Of a stretch of DNA of 64,000 nucleotides, positions 42,272 to 52,830 are shown in pieces. Below the pieces are notes generated by a model. That model did not search any database. It had not been told where the DNA came from and worked only from the letters and a program-made list of their open reading frames with translations. This DNA is from Odontocerum albicorne. Lineage: Eukaryota; Arthropoda; Insecta; Trichoptera; Odontoceridae. The position numbers and the translations under genes were made by a program. Each line of letters starts with the position of its first letter. Position 1 is the stretch's first letter. The stretch is taken from contig OX463839.1 of NCBI GenBank assembly GCA_949825065.1, positions 33,365,540 through 33,429,539 of the forward strand. The letters are read 5' to 3'.

Positions 42272-42712
42272 TTGATTAATTGTACGAGTCATTGTAGTAA
42301 ATTTTTCAATAGTTGTTCAAAACTCAACATTTATCAAGTTGTTTCATCTCAAGTTATAATAATATGTAAACAGATTTGTCACGAATGTGTTATTAATTTA
42401 TCTCAATCACGACTTTTTTTATGGCGCTGTAATAATACAAAAGGTATAATAACGTACACGAAGTTTTTTTTTCAACGAACAGTAATCAGAGAACGTTGCG
42501 CACAAAAAAAACTGTTTGTTCTTTCATTGGTAGAATGTGTTGGAGTACAAAAAATGTATAATAATAATAAGCATAATTTAATAAAAGTATTCAATTTTAA
42601 GTTTTCATTTTATCGAGTTATTCCAGGTAAAATTTTTGTTATGTGGAAAGTGATTTTTAGTTTTTGTGTCGTGTTTTTTTTTTTGCTGTTCATCTATCAA
42701 GAGACACTATAA
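42272..42712 (+). CDS. Open frame of unknown origin (146 aa), doubtful gene
   Basis: A 146-codon open frame with ten cysteines, including CTSHCSKFFNSCSK near the start and CKQICHEC around residues 32-39, and a hydrophobic C-terminal segment (IFSFCVVFFFLLFIY). The frame is open upstream of the ATG only for a few codons. A frame of this length is uncommon but not impossible by chance in such DNA. I recognise no family. No TATA or splice signal decides it. Confidence 0.2.
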   Translation: MINCTSHCSKFFNSCSKLNIYQVVSSQVIIICKQICHECVINLSQSRLFLWRCNNTKGIITYTKFFFQRTVIRERCAQKKLFVLSLVECVGVQKMYNNNKHNLIKVFNFKFSFYRVIPGKIFVMWKVIFSFCVVFFFLLFIYQETL

Positions 42713-43814
42713 ATAATAAAATAAAACGTTAAATACATCAAAACTAAAGGAGTATAATATGCTTTCTAAAAATAAATAATATAAATAGTATTATGATTTT
42801 ACATTATCTATTAAATCTATTTACTTTATTTAAGAATATTACAATACTCATGTTTTATATCGACGTTATAATTAGTTTGATTAATCTCGTACTTAATTAT
42901 ATACTCGACACCAGTCGTTGTTTTTTTTACTTAGAATTAACATACGCAGTTTCAACAATATCGAAATAAACAATTCTTAATCTTGGACTTGGGCAATGTC
43001 AAGGCTAGTCATTTGTTCTCAGAGATAAATAAACAAAGCGCGGAAATATTAAATGGACGTATTTAAACTCATATTTTATAATTTTGGAGATATTCAAAGA
43101 AACGTAACATATTTAAAATAATAAAAAATCATGCAATTTGCATAATTCAAAATACTTTTACCGAACAAAGGTTTAACAACAAACAATCTTACGAATAAAA
43201 TATTTTGGCTCGACTGAGCGGTGTTAGAGAAATATTTTGAAAAGAACACATAATGGGGACTAGCACTAGAGTTAAAATGAAACTAATATCGGTGAACTCC
43301 TCTTCACCTTAACATTAATGCAAAGTGACTTTTTAATTATTTATTCTATTATAAGTTTTTTATTTTCATTAGATTTTATATACGTGTGTATTAATTAAGT
43401 GCCACTGCACTGCGTTTTATATTACAAACGTGTATTTACATACTCGTATTATGTATGTACTATATATGATTTTATGGGTCTGCGCCATATTTACTTTAAA
43501 AATGGAAAACAAATATTATTTTAACATCACGCTTGTATGTAATGGTTTGTATGTAATGATTTATTTGATTGATTGAAAAAAATATAGGAAATTATTTTGA
43601 TGTCGTTATTGACCGTGAATAAAATTTATTAAAATAGCGTGTGTTCTACAAAAAACGTATACAATATTGAAATATTGCATGCGACATTTGGATCGTTTAA
43701 GCAGCCACAATTATCTGAAGTTAATATTTTATTATTGTTCAAATCATATAAAATGTTTTCCAATAAAATACAAATCCTGGACCATGATGGATGCAACGTT
43801 TAATGAGAACCCTG
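42713..43814. other. Spacer, nothing recognised
   Basis: AT-rich; octamer TACTCGTA at 43441. Confidence 0.5.
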
Positions 43815-44010
43815 TTAATTCCTTGATTGGGTTTATCCATCTTGTATGACACCTTCCTCTTGCTCATTTCCCTCAACTGTCACCAAAATCACCAACTTCT
43901 CAATACTTTCGTTATTCCTTCGAGCAACAAATCCAAAGTATGTTAGGGTTCTTTTCCTGCGTTTATCGAAATTATTTTGTTAACCTCTAATTTTTGGACG
44001 ATATAGACGT
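43815..44010 (-). pseudogene. LINE-delta C-terminal remnant
   Basis: The minus strand reads KRRKRTLTYFGFVARRNNES then IEKLVILVTVEGNEQEE, the K..YFGHVVRR..ES.EK.I..GTVEGKR block of RTE-like LINEs. A second copy is at 46730-47030. Confidence 0.75.
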
Positions 44011-44254
44011 TAGTGTACCTTGCGGTCCATGAGATACCGAGCATTCGCCTTCAATACCACATCTTAAAGGCCATGTTCTTTACGTCCATGTGTCCACTCT
44101 ATACATTCCTAGATAAAATACTAGATATTTCGCTAGACGAATTTTGACTCTTTTGACTCTTTAATACATATCTTCATTTTAAGTAAGTTTATTTTGAACT
44201 CGATTAAAGCTCTTAAAATAAATAAATAATCACAGCTTCTAAACTAAGAATTGA

Positions 44255-44530
44255 AAAATTTTAGTTTCGGTGGCTAAGACATGTATGTCATCTAATGCCA
44301 GAGCATAGATTGACAAAGATGATCTTCAAATCGATCTCGAGTGCAAGAAGACATGTAAGAAGGTTGAGAAGGATATTAAGAAATCATGCAGAGAACCTGT
44401 GTTAGGAAATATTTTACCTGGATTGGCCGATGTTAGAGCTGTTGCGTCGGACAATCCGGCGTGGAGAGGGCTCTAGCGATGTTTCGAGAGAAAGGGCCAA
44501 CAGGAGGAAATTATTACAAGAAAGCTTTAA
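44255..44530 (+). pseudogene. LINE C-terminal remnant
   Basis: With frameshifts the plus strand gives FRWLRHVCHLMPEHRLTKMI, then RRHVGRLRR-like sequence and REKGQQEEII. This is the LRWLGHV.RMP..RL.K...GRP..R order of non-LTR element C-termini. It is on the opposite strand to the LINE-delta piece. Confidence 0.68.
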
Positions 44531-44985
44531 TAATAAGTTCTTAATAAATAATTAACTAATTAAAAAATGTTTTTTAATAAAGTTAAACACTAAGTCTTTT
44601 TATAGTTAAGATTAATTTGTGTCAAAAATACTCAGAAATGGGAAATTTTCTGAATAACTGAGACAATTTTCGCTGTGATAACAAATTTCTTATTTTTATT
44701 GTATATGTTTTATTAAGTTCATTTTAAGCAAAAATATCGTAATCGAAGCAATTGATTAAACTATAAGTAAAATTCTAAGTTTGTGAAAGCTCAGAATAAA
44801 AACCAAAATCCATCAAATGCACATGCATTTTTAGAGTAAATAATACCTCAATGAGATAACAGGCACTAGAAATATAATAAAAAGTCTATATTATAAGTAT
44901 ATAAATGGATATTTGTAACAGATTTTTGTTTTACAAGATTTTTATTATTTAAAAAGATTTCGAACAAAATATATCTCAACATACA
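44531..44985. other. Spacer, nothing recognised
   Basis: AT-rich with no supported feature. Confidence 0.5.
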
Positions 44986-45290
44986 CGCATACCGATAGGC
45001 TATCCGTCGTGATCGAGTATAATTATCAGCCAGCCTGTGGATGTTAGACGCCTGTGCGTGTATTGATTCATTGTGTGCAAACTGTTGCATTTCAGCAAGT
45101 ACAGATTCTTGACAGATTGAACCCCAGATTTCCAATGGTAAGGATATTAAACTTCTAAGACGATCATCAGGTTTAATCTGTGCAGTCTTTCGTTGGGCAA
45201 TTTCATATACCGCTTTTTTGTGTTGCTTAATAGCATTATAATAATTAATGATAAGCAGCATATAAGTTTCCGAAAAAAAAAAACACAAAC
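44986..45290 (-). pseudogene. Repeated open-frame fragment of unknown family, partner at 61300-61600
   Basis: The minus strand is open and reads AVYEIAQRKTAQIKPDDRLR, SLISLPLEIWGSICQESVLA, EMQQFAHNESIHAQASNIHR and LADNYTRSRRI. The frame runs on for 140 codons, but similarity to the second copy covers only about 300 bp. The partner has stops and frameshifts yet keeps DRLGSLISLPP. This indicates an interspersed protein-coding repeat, probably a transposon piece; I cannot name the family. Confidence 0.55.
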
Positions 45291-45526
45291 TCAGATGTTA
45301 AATACTCTAAGAGTTAAACCAGACCGCAATTGTATTCATCAGAAATACGAGTATACACTATCGCTCATATGTCGGTGTATACGAGTACAGAGATGATGTC
45401 TAAAATGTAAATATGGCGAATGCTATTCAAACCTACAGAAATATGAACTAATTTGAATCTTATATTGGCTAGTTATAAAATAAGCCCGCTTTATTTTATC
45501 TCCTTTGTGATTGTATTGTTTTATTC

Positions 45527-45924
45527 CAGGACTGACCAACTTATGTGCAGCCTGCGGTCATATATGACGAGTTAGGTTTTTTTAAACACAATTATATTTA
45601 CAAATGAATAACTTATAATTCTAAGTCATTATATTACCATACAAATACATTTTGGTATTGGTTTAATACATGTTTTCTCTTCATATCTAGTTGTGGTATC
45701 GTTTTTTTTTCTTCAGATTTACACTGATTGAACACTTTCTGTGTACTTCTGCATCCAAATCAATCACTTACAAAAAACATTAATAAGTACGAATTTCGTT
45801 GTAAAGTCAGATATCGAAAAAAATATTAGAACAAAATTTGCAATTATGTTTAGTTATGTGCGGCCGTTGGAAAATTTTAGGTCGTCAATGTGACCCGTGG
45901 GGTAATTTCGGTTGGCCAGGTCTG
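45527..45924. mobile_element. hAT-type MITE (398 bp)
   Basis: Begins CAGGACTGACCAAC at 45527; the other end on the minus strand is CAGACCTGGCCAAC from 45924. The 8-bp flanks are TTTTATTC (45519-45526) and TTTTATTT (45925-45932), a 7 of 8 match. GC-rich patches sit just inside both ends (CAGCCTGCGGTC; GTGACCCGTGGGG). No open frame. Confidence 0.82.
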
Positions 45925-45932
45925 TTTTATTT

Positions 45933-46729
45933 GATCTGTTTTGAAACAAAATTTTGAACATAACGCTCTGCAAAACATGCCTCGTTTATAACATTTGTTT
46001 TAATTATATACTAAACACAAAAGTCAACTCAAAAAAGAAAAAAACAAAGAATTAGGAAAGTAAAACTCATATTTAAACAATTATGTATATTATTCTGCAA
46101 ATATAAAATTGAAAGTAACTCAAGTCAAAAGTGGTATATTAACATTTATTAGGCAGGATGCAATATTTTTTTAAATTTATGTTTTTTGCAGCATTTATTT
46201 AATTTCATGATTGCATAAAAAATCGACGGTATTACTTAAATTTAAATCGACTATAAAGGCAACGACTATCGATGAAATTAATAGAAATATTAGAGTGCTC
46301 TAAAAAACATATAATTTGTCAAGTTGCAAAAGATTTTTAGACACAGTTTAGTAAATCTTAAGAAGGTAAAAGCCGAATTGAAAAACATTTAAGTTAGATT
46401 TTGGGGGTTAATTATTTATATATATGTTAATGCTAATCTAAATCAATATAGTCGACAGTGTCTTGAGTATCGATATAAAGTCGAAAATCTATTTTAATAA
46501 AATAATCTTAATTGTAATTACGTTTTACTTTTTTACTAATACATAGTTTCAATGTCCAAGTAAAATATTTTATTCTGTTGTATATAATTGCCATCTATCG
46601 AAAAAATCTGAAATTATTTTACAAACATCAAATGATTTTCAATTATATTCCTAACATTCTAATCGAAATTTCAGCCTCCTAACAAGAATCTACGAAAACT
46701 TGGATTTCTTTATAATTTTCACTGTGAAA
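45933..46729. other. Spacer, nothing recognised
   Basis: AT-rich, no supported feature. Confidence 0.5.
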
Positions 46730-47030
46730 TTAATCTTCATCGTATGCTCAATACTGACAGTCGTGGTCTTCCTCTATGTCTGGTACTTGGTGCACCACTT
46801 ACCTCCATTTTTCACGGTCCTGGACTATGTTAAACGCAGCGTCTCAAGAGGATTCTGTTGACTGCTTTATTTGGTCTGTCCATCTTATAGAACACATTCC
46901 TCTCACTCCCTTTCCCTCAACTGTCTCATGATCACCTATTATCCCCGTAATTTTCATTATTCTTTCTGGCAACATACCCAAAGTATGTTAAAATTCTTTT
47001 TCTGCCGAAAGTCGTTCGGAAATGATGTTG
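46730..47030 (-). pseudogene. LINE-delta 3' remnant
   Basis: The minus strand has pieces VEGKGSERN, YKMDRPNKAVN and the terminal GAPSTRHRGRPRLSVLS. It shares TGTCCATCTTATAGAACACA-type and CCCTCAACTGTC, CCAAAGTATGTTA blocks with 43815-44010. Confidence 0.72.
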
Positions 47031-47324
47031 GTGCGTTTATATTGTTTTATAAATAATATTTCTATTTATTTCATACCATTCACAGATCTGATAAAAACAT
47101 ATTTTAATTTCAAGTTTCCAGGTTTATGTTTTTGTATCATCATGTTTTTTTTTCTATTTATTTTCTGAGGACATCTTAATCGATATTTCAACTATAGAAA
47201 TTTATAAATAAACCATAAATTAAAAATATTTCAGAGTTATACGTATTAATTTGTGACGGAAGCATATAAGAAAAACATGATCAATTTAAAAACGAATTGT
47301 CAAAAATTATTCAAGTGAATTGAG

Positions 47325-47635
47325 AGTTTGTATGAGAAGTTTCAAAAACCGTATAAAACATTTTAGATCATTAGGAAAAAACACTCGGTAAACCAAATCA
47401 GCGTCTCTTGGTTTGTATATTGGCCAACTTGGAGTGAATCGAGGAAAGTAATGGTTTAAGTGATGTTAAAGATTTGTAACTAATTAAAATAAATAATACA
47501 AATCAAACACGTTTGATTTTTTTGAAATACCATATTATTTACGAAATATGAGATATGCAAAACCAATCTAACATATGTTGCTAAAATAATGTGTTAATCT
47601 GTGCTCTTTGTCTACTCCCCGCAAAAAACGACATT
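47325..47635 (+). repeat. Probable LINE-beta 3' tail, heavily decayed
   Basis: GAGAGTTTGTATGAGAAG and, 270 bases on, TCTGTGCTCTTTGTCTACTC then CCCGCAAAAAACG resemble the LINE-beta end; the interval between is unassigned. Confidence 0.4.
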
Positions 47636-47806
47636 ATACATATCATGCAATAAAAATAAAAATTCTCCTTATTTACACCTTAATTAAAAGAAAATAATTT
47701 CATATAATACTTAATATCTAGCACAAGATTATCAAGTTGTCATCGAATTAAAGTCAATTTAATATTTGTAATTTTTTTTAATCAAACACTTTATTCCACT
47801 TATGTC

Positions 47807-47863
47807 AAGACATTGTAAATTGTTTTATTAAACAGTGTTTGATAAAACAAATTACAATGTCTT
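47807..47863. repeat. 57-bp near-perfect palindrome
   Basis: Arms 47807-47834 (AAGACATTGTAAATTGTTTT then ATTAAACA) and 47836-47863 pair over 28 bases with two mismatches around a single central G at 47835. The right half with a few bases of left arm (47829-47859) is identical for 31 bp to 40442-40472, where no left arm exists. Confidence 0.9.
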
Positions 47864-49850
47864 TAAGCCTCCAAAATGTTAATGCCTTAACTCTAAATAA
47901 TATATCAATTTAATGTTATTTCGCTGTATTTTACTTAAATGAACAGATTTTTATAATTTTCAAAATATAAATCTTAAAATATTTGGTATCTCCAATTTCA
48001 TTCGTTGGTGTACTTCTTGTCTTTTGATTTTTTTTCGAACGAATCTTAAAAAAATATCGGTGGAATATTCTTTGTTGTTAGTTATTGATCCTTATTCTGA
48101 AAAAAAAATATATAACAATTTATTTGATTTTAGGAATGAAAACATTAAGAAATACTATTTGTTTATTATGAATAGGATTTCATCCCCTACATAGAAGGTA
48201 ATTTTTTCACAATGACAACTTTATCGAAGTTCATAATGAAAATTAAAATAAACAATTATTGATGAAACCCGATTTTTTATTCATCTGGTCTAAAATTTAT
48301 TTTTATCATTTAAAAAAATATATATTTGTATTCAAAAGACATTTTTGTATGCAAAAGATAACATTGCATACACAAAATAAATCTCTCAAGACGACGATTT
48401 TTGTGGGTTGTATTAATAATGATTTGCGAGTTTAATTTAAAGAAGAGTTTTAAGCGAACAAGAAATTCTATAGAAAAGCGTGTCTTGTCTTGTCTTATGT
48501 CAAACATTTGTAATTGAATAAATAATAGGTTTATTGATAGCAACATGGTATGTAAATATACATCCGTAAGTTACACATACTATATATCTTAAGGCAAGGT
48601 ACGATATAAAAATATATGAATAAATGAGAAATAACTTGTAAGAGCCAGATATTTTAAGCTGACTTGGACTTACGAGTATATGTGAAAAAAGGACCACATT
48701 TACCTGCTGCAGATAATTGAGTAAATAGGATGATCTACGTATTTATTGAAATAAACAAATTATGGGTTGGTTCTTTTTTGTATATATGTGTATAATACAT
48801 ACGTCCAAGTGAAAGACGGACAATACCTATAAATGTTTAAAACAAATGGAGAGTAATAAAGAGGAAATAATTAAAGTTAAGGCAATATATCCTGTGGCTC
48901 TTGATTGAAATCCATAAAAGAACGTACTATTCAATGTATTATTACGCGATTTTCCATCCTGATCTATTGTTGTTTATATTCTTCGTCATTGTTATTGGTA
49001 TTTCTTATGGGTACGCCGCGAGCCAGTGCAAATGCCTGAAGATTCGTGATGTCCTGAAATTAAAAACAAATGTTATTATTTCTAGATGATGTACCCATAC
49101 CAATTTTAAGATGTGTTCATATATTGAGTTTAGATCACTAAGTACAAGTATATTTTTTGTTAGTTATTTATTAGCTTTTTTGGGGTGTTAAAATTCTATT
49201 CCAATTTTATATGATAAATTGTATGTTAATATGAAAAAGGACGTAACCCACATTTTATTTGTTCAGATATACTCGTAATTGCGACATCGCGGTGTGAATG
49301 GGCTTCTATGGAACATTTTTTAAGACGAAATTTGAACATGAAATAATACCCATATAACTAACTGGTTTGATATTTTGGCGTATATGATATATAGTATGAC
49401 TAATATATGTTTTTTCGATATTCCAAATTTAAAAAAAAAAAAAAAATCGTAGAGTTGTGATTTTTCTTAATTGTTTATTTCTTAATTGGATCAAATTTAC
49501 TTTAATTTTCTTTTTACAGCAAATTTACCGTCTCCAATAAATAAATTAAAAGAGTACATTTAATAACCAAGTAGGAAATATAACGATTGAAATGTATTTT
49601 TAACTTGGCAATAAATAATTTCAATATATATATAAAAATGTTCCGATCTCACATGAATTAACGTTTTTTTTTACATTTTACTTTTTTACGGGTCTAGCTT
49701 ATTACTTTGTTACTGGACTAGCATATTACTTTGTTATGGAACTATTTAAAATGAATGTACCTTTGGCAATATTATGAATACAAAATATTGTATACATTTC
49801 AAAGAACCAAATGTATACATTAACATTAGCAAAAATAATAATATTGAGTT
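47864..49850. other. Spacer, nothing recognised
   Basis: AT-rich, with short frames on both strands that look like chance. Octamers at 48671 and 49270; a poly(A) run at about 49431-49446. Confidence 0.5.
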
Positions 49851-49854
49851 TACT

Positions 49855-49975
49855 ATTCATGCAATGAGATTCTGGAACCAGTAATCAACTAATGCTAAAC
49901 ACGCTCCATCGTTGGCGTGTTTCAAAAAAACGATTGAAAAAATTCAAAATGTTAAGTCGGGAATTTTACTTGTTA
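49855..49975 (+). pseudogene. LINE C-terminal scrap
   Basis: The plus strand reads AMRFWNQ, a stop, then STNAKHAPSLACFKKTIEKI. This matches the RIWNSLP..V..APSL..FKR.LK motif that ends CR1/Jockey-type polyproteins. Confidence 0.65.
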
Positions 49976-50117
49976 CATTCCCGATTTGTTTTCCATCTCC
50001 ACTATTCCTCCCTTCTTTCCTCAATTGATGATATCTCATTTTACTTGTTGTTATTTTTCGATTTTACGAATTTTGTACACATTGATTGAATATTTTTTGC
50101 AGCCATGTACATTAATT

Positions 50118-50195
50118 TATTTACTTTTGTCTGGTTGGTTGGAAAAAATTGCCCCATGATATTAAGTCTGTCAGATTTTTATACATGTCAATAAA
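50118..50195 (+). repeat. SINE-A body fragment near the 3' end of gene 2
   Basis: TTTTGTCTGGTTGGTTGGAA then TTGCCCCATGATATTAAG; head and tail are absent. Confidence 0.6.
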
Positions 50196-50212
50196 TAAAT
50201 AAAATAAATTGA

Positions 50213-50623
50213 TTAAACATTATTTGAATAGTATACCTTTTGGATTATAGATGGAGGTGTTTGTGAATCATCCGCTGGTCTATAGTATATTCCATCTGGA
50301 AGACGTCCATTATCATTCGTCTTCTGAAGGAAGAATAGCGCAGGGACCCTTCCTCTAGGATCCACTGGTCTCGGATTAATATTGAGGTCATTGTTGCCTT
50401 GGCTTATCTCAGTGCCCTCGTCCGCAGTCCTTCTATTTTGTGGAACCGGTAAAATATTAACAAGATAAATACTTCTGGTTTTTTCTTTTGGTGGCGGTAA
50501 ATTTCTTTCTTCGTCACTTAGTGATCGAACCCTGGTGATTTCAGAATCTGAATTATCATTATATTGAGCTAACACCAAGCTCAATACACAAATGAATACC
50601 ACTAAACTTTTCAATAAAAACAT
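50213..50623 (-). CDS. Gene 2: small secreted disordered protein, first (or only) coding exon
   Basis: From ATG 50623 the frame encodes MFLLKSLVVFICVLSLVLAQ, a clear signal peptide, then a charged, Pro-, Asn- and Arg-rich chain: NSDSEITRVRSLSDEERNLP, IYLVNILPVPQNRR, NPRPVDPRGRVPALFF and LPDGIYYRPADDSQTPPSII. There are no cysteines after the signal peptide and no domain I know. The frame is open 16 codons further upstream, but the promoter places the start of transcription at about 50653, after those codons begin, so 50623 is the better start. If unspliced the product is 136 aa. However CAAAAG|GTATAC at 50237/50236 is a plausible splice donor at a codon boundary (129 codons), and no AATAAA follows the stop on this strand. 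More exons may therefore lie at lower coordinates; I found none. Confidence 0.68.
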   Translation of the reverse strand: MFLLKSLVVFICVLSLVLAQYNDNSDSEITRVRSLSDEERNLPPPKEKTRSIYLVNILPVPQNRRTADEGTEISQGNNDLNINPRPVDPRGRVPALFFLQKTNDNGRLPDGIYYRPADDSQTPPSIIQKVYYSNNV

Positions 50624-50650
50624 GTTTGATCCTGGCTCGCTAGAGCGCTT

Positions 50651-50685
50651 ACTGGCGGCCAATACGGACATATCTTGTATTTATA
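50651..50685 (-). promoter_or_regulatory. Core promoter of gene 2: TATA box and arthropod initiator
   Basis: TATAAATA reads on the minus strand from 50685 to 50678, and CCAGT occupies 50655-50651, the arthropod initiator consensus (T/C)CAGT. The A at 50653 lies 32 bases from the TATA T, the expected distance. The implied leader is about 30 bases, ending just before the ATG of the signal peptide. Confidence 0.65.
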
Positions 50686-50959
50686 TGAGGAGTATGTTTA
50701 TCATATCATCGCGCTGAGAAAACAAGTTTTCTGCATAAAAAAATAAATAATCGCAATCGAATTTGTTATACTATATATTGTTATATGATATAAAGTCTTA
50801 ATATACTCGCTCATACTATGTTGAGCTGTTTTGTATCAGAGAATTCACTTTATCATACGGTCATTAGTTCAGAGATATCAAAGTGTAATATAATTACTGG
50901 TATTTTTTATATCAAACGAAACGTTCACACATTTATTTATTTTATTACGCTATCAATGT

Positions 50960-51050
50960 ATACTGTACAGCATGTCAATTTAATAAAAAATATTGCTTTG
51001 TGCCAATCTCTTCCAAACCAATCAGAAAGATGACGATCTACGTTGATTAT
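50960..51050 (-). repeat. SINE-A fragment
   Basis: TGTATACTGTACAGCATGTC and TGCCAATCTCTTCCAAACCA, then ATCAGAAAGATG; the head is lost. Confidence 0.6.
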
Positions 51051-51097
51051 AGTTAGTGAGACCTTTGTCTCCAAATCCAGGGGTTTAAAAAATATTT

Positions 51098-51228
51098 TTT
51101 AAAAAGGATTCCAGTCTAGTTTTTCCTTTAACCCGCTTTCACATATTTTTGGTTGGTTGGAAAATATTGTTACATCGCAATAAGCTCGCCAGGTTTTACT
51201 GTAGATTACGAAAATGTAATACAATACA
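51098..51228 (+). repeat. SINE-A body and tail
   Basis: AAAGGATTCCAGTCTAGTTT, TTGGTTGGTTGGAAAATATT, GCCAGGTTTTACTGTAGATT and the tail GAAAATGTAATACAATAC. Confidence 0.8.
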
Positions 51229-51356
51229 ATTTTAAAGAGCCTTGAGGATAACCTAGATTGGAACCGTATTTTAAATAATACTGGATACCAATTAGAATCG
51301 AACCTGTAACATTCGGGCTGGAAGACAGACGTCTTACCAGTTAGGTAATGGAGCTA
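51229..51356 (-). repeat. SINE-A head half, inverted against its neighbour
   Basis: AATCGAACCTGTAACATTCG, then GGCTGGAAGACAGACGTCTT and ACCAGTTAGGTAATGGAG. Together with 51098-51228 it forms a tail-to-body inverted pair. Confidence 0.78.
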
Positions 51357-51448
51357 GTTGGAGGTCGGAGTTGGGATGTTGTTATGAGAGTGACGATAAT
51401 TGACAAAATAAACCTTGTCAGCGGAGGATCTTGGTCACCTTTACTGTG

Positions 51449-51530
51449 GTCACCTCCATTGTTTAGAAGCAGAACGTTTGTCTCCCATTGGGTGCTATCG
51501 TGTTCGATTCCCGAAAGAGATCAAAAATAA
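51449..51530 (+). repeat. SINE head
   Basis: CACCTCCATTGTTTAGAAGC, ACGTTTGTCTCCCATTGG and GTGTTCGATTCCCGAAAGAG (B box). No body follows. Confidence 0.62.
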
Positions 51531-51704
51531 AATAGTATGTCAGTCAGGTTTCCCACAAATAGCCCTTTTAATATATTTATGTTTGTTTTGAAAGAAATTT
51601 TCAGATTTCAATAAGGCTATTAAGTTTTACCGAATTCAACGAAAATTAAAACACATTCAAATTTAAAAATATCTTAAGTGAACAATTTATTCATATTTAG
51701 TCAA

Positions 51705-52228
51705 ACCGTGTTCCATTTGGCAAGACGCTTGTCTTCTAGCCAGGATATGGCCAGTTCGATTTCCGTTAATACCCATTTTTTTAAAAAGGGGCGGTTTTCA
51801 CTTACAACCTCTTATATCTTTCTGGAAGTTTGGAAGATATGAAGATATCGGTATATGGCAATTAACCCCCCAAGTTGAACTGTATTCCAGTGCTACTCAA
51901 ACTATGGTCTCCGAACCTATGTTGACCCGCAAGTTGTTTGTTACTGGACTGCGTGGAGAGAAAATTACAAAACAAATAATAATGCGTTTATATTTCATAA
52001 ATATTTTTTGACATTTCATTTTTTGTTTTTATATTTTTCATATTAATTTATTCAAAAGTAAAATAAAAACAAAAATGTATTTAAACTTAGTGTTTTTCGT
52101 TGAAAATTATTTTTATTTAATTTCACATAAATACTGGTTCGGATAGATTGAAATGAAAAATAACTGGTCCACAAACACAGAAAGTTTGAGATACACTGCT
52201 GTATGCAGTGAAAGTCGAATACGATAAA
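51705..52228 (+). repeat. SINE-A copy interrupted by a hAT MITE
   Basis: Head TTTGGCAAGACGCTTGTCTT and CCAGTTCGATTTCCGTTAAT, body CTTTCTGGAAGTTTGGAAGA, then AAGTTGAACTGTATTC at 51887. After the MITE the SINE resumes at 52199 with CTGTATGCAGTGAAAGTCGA then ATACGATA, its normal 3' end. Confidence 0.82.
51888..52198. mobile_element. hAT-type MITE (311 bp) nested in a SINE-A
   Basis: Starts CAGTGCTACTCAAACTATGG at 51888; the other end on the minus strand is CAGTGTATCTCAAACTTTCT from 52198. The flanks CTGTATTC (51880-51887) and CTGTATGC (52199-52206) are a 7 of 8 target duplication made from the SINE tail. Interior AT-rich without a coding frame. Confidence 0.88.
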
Positions 52229-52654
52229 TACTAGCAATACAAATGTTATCATCTAATTGAAAATATACACCATCAATTTAAATTTTTTGGTAATTTTCAA
52301 ATACATGGGCTGTGAGTAAAATATTTTGAATTTCAACCAGAATACCTGAATTCCACATACTTGTACGAGTATACGAGACCATTCGTGTATTTTTTATTTG
52401 AAAAATTATTACAGTTATTGGTATATATCACATTGACAATGATCCTTGTCGAAACGTAGAGTAATAAAAATATGTAAAACTCTATGATATGTAATTAGAT
52501 TCAGAATATGTAGTGGAAAGAAAAAGTAATAATAATACCATTCATAATTTCGGTATTAGGTGTGGTACCAGTCTCCTTTTTGCGCTTCACCTTCATCTTT
52601 CTAGCGCGTCTTATTTCTTAAGACAAAAAAATCGTTAAAAAAATCATAATATTT
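52229..52654. other. Spacer, nothing recognised
   Basis: AT-rich; octamer TACGAGTA at 52364 followed at once by TACGAGAC. Confidence 0.5.
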
Positions 52655-52830
52655 AGTTGTACTACGATTTTGTTGTACAATATTTGCCATATTATCCAGA
52701 AAGACGTTTGAGAGGTATTAAGGGAAAACCAAACTGGATCCCTTTAAAATAAAATAGGTACCAATAGGAATTTAACCCGTAACCCTCGTACTGGAAGATA
52801 CTCGCCTTACCAACTTGATTATATTATGAA
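52655..52830 (-). repeat. SINE-A copy, full length, decayed
   Basis: TATTATCCAGAAAGACGTTT, AAGGGAAAACCAAACTGGAT, GGTACCAATAGGAATTTAAC and GGAAGATACTCGCCTTACCA. Confidence 0.8.

Noticed and set aside
50624..50671. Start of gene 2 at 50671
   Set aside because: The predicted transcription start is about 50653, so that codon would not be in the mRNA; the signal peptide begins at 50623.
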